This document shows, one piece after another, positions 4,895 through 5,583 of a DNA stretch of 5,583 bases (position 1 is its first letter; every line of letters starts with the position of its first letter). The notes beneath the pieces were generated by a model, which had not been told where the DNA came from, ran no database searches, and saw nothing but the letters and a program-made list of their open reading frames with translations. The stretch lies in assembly GCA_046765875.1 (NCBI GenBank), contig JBKPSJ010000149.1, forward strand, positions 1 to 5,583, in the 5' to 3' direction. This DNA comes from DASRHY01 sp046765875 (lineage in GTDB: Bacteria > Actinomycetota > Actinomycetes > Propionibacteriales > Kribbellaceae). The position numbers and the translations under genes were made by a program.

Positions 4895-5583
4895 ATGTTG
4901 CGCGTAGCTGTACCGAACAAGGGCTCGCTCAGCGAGGCCGCCATCGAGATGCTTGCCGAGGCCGGCTACCGGCAGCGGCGTACCACCAAGGACCTCGTGC
5001 TCCTCGACGCCGACAACGAGGTCGAGTTCTACTATCTGCGGCCGCGCGACATCGCGGTCTACGTCGGCTCCGGGACGCTCGACGTCGGCATCTCCGGCCG
5101 CGACCTGGTGGCGGACTCGCATGCCGATGCCGATGTCGTCGTCGAGCTCGGGTTCGGCGAGTCGACGTTCCGGTTCGCCGGCCCGCCCGGTGTGGCGGAG
5201 TCGGTCAAGGACCTCGCCGGGCTGCGGGTCGCCACCTCGTACGCCGGGGTGCTGGCCGACCACCTCGCCGAGCACGGCGTCGACGCCACCGTGGTCCGGC
5301 TCGACGGCGCGGTCGAGTCCGCGGTACAGCTCGGTGTCGCTGACGTGGTCGCCGATGTCGTCCAGACCGGTACGACTCTGCGCCAGGCCGGATTGGAGGT
5401 GTTCGGCGAGCCGATCCTCACCTCCGAGGCGGTGTTGATCAGACGCCACAATGTGGCTGAGCCCGCCGGGCTGGAGCAGATGGTGCGCCGGCTCAACGGG
5501 GTCATGGTCGCGCGCAACTACGTGATGATGGACTACGACATCCCCGCCGAGGCAGTCGAGCGGGCAAGTGCGCTGACGCCCGG
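4895..5583 (+). CDS. hisG: ATP phosphoribosyltransferase HisG (3' end outside the window)
   Basis: The first 229 codons of the enzyme that joins ATP and PRPP to make phosphoribosyl-ATP, the committed and histidine-inhibited first step of the pathway. The frame starts MLRVAVPNKGSLSEAA, the conserved N-terminus of HisG. The core has SGTLDVGISGRDLV (58-72). The PRPP-binding signature is DVVADVVQTGTTL (150-162). From about residue 200 the chain runs on beyond the catalytic core (RRLNGVMVARNYVMMDYDIP), showing the long HisG-L form with a C-terminal regulatory domain rather than the short form that needs HisZ. The open frame reaches the last base, so the 3' end is missing. It is co-directional with hisE and almost certainly in one operon with it. 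The ATG is the only start consistent with the conserved N-terminus. Confidence 0.97.
   Translation, partial: MLRVAVPNKGSLSEAAIEMLAEAGYRQRRTTKDLVLLDADNEVEFYYLRPRDIAVYVGSGTLDVGISGRDLVADSHADADVVVELGFGESTFRFAGPPGVAESVKDLAGLRVATSYAGVLADHLAEHGVDATVVRLDGAVESAVQLGVADVVADVVQTGTTLRQAGLEVFGEPILTSEAVLIRRHNVAEPAGLEQMVRRLNGVMVARNYVMMDYDIPAEAVERASALTP

Noticed and set aside
4237..4944. A 235-codon minus-strand open frame covering hisE and the end of the MBL gene
   Set aside because: It lies antisense to two confidently identified genes and shows no family motif.

Overview
The window is high-GC DNA with strong G/C preference at third codon positions. It carries a mycothiol-type DinB/MDMPI-fold protein, leaderless-style promoters (TANNNT followed by six bases and the start codon) and an actinobacterial type hisE-hisG pair. 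All of this points to a chromosomal segment of an actinomycete (Actinomycetota). I cannot name the genus from the sequence alone. There is no tRNA, rRNA, CRISPR array, insertion sequence or phage gene, and no gene-free stretch longer than about 90 bases.

Layout. Positions 3-83 are the last 26 codons of a plus-strand gene I cannot identify. Convergent to it, at 91-1068 on the minus strand, is a 325-residue protein made of two tandem copies of a domain of about 150 residues that resembles DUF1579 (a predicted calycin-like beta-barrel). It is divergent from a plus-strand pair: a WYL-domain transcriptional regulator (1157-2176) whose stop overlaps the start (ATGA) of a DinB/mycothiol-dependent maleylpyruvate isomerase-like protein (2173-2823). 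The 88-bp divergent spacer holds two short perfect inverted repeats and, just before the WYL start, a string matching the actinobacterial RecA-independent DNA-damage promoter consensus recognised by the WYL-family activator PafBC.

The MDMPI-like gene ends 14 bp inside the convergent gene for a family S58 (DmpA/BapA type) self-cleaving aminopeptidase (2810-3808, minus). That gene is divergent, with only 29 bp between start codons, from a metallo-beta-lactamase-fold hydrolase (3838-4542, plus) that appears to be read from a leaderless GTG. Next in the same direction are hisE (4588-4851) and hisG (4895 to the window edge), the second and first enzymes of histidine biosynthesis. Between them a perfect 9-bp inverted repeat joins the hisE stop codon to the probable hisG ribosome binding site, which suggests translational coupling.

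How the genes work together. hisE and hisG act in one pathway. The WYL regulator, the MDMPI-like protein and possibly the divergent duplicated-domain protein form a plausible regulator-plus-target module. The S58 peptidase and the MBL hydrolase may share a control region, but nothing shows that they share a substrate. Most of the window is ordinary actinobacterial genome. The regulatory spacer at 1069-1156 and the hisE-hisG hairpin are the parts most worth a second look.
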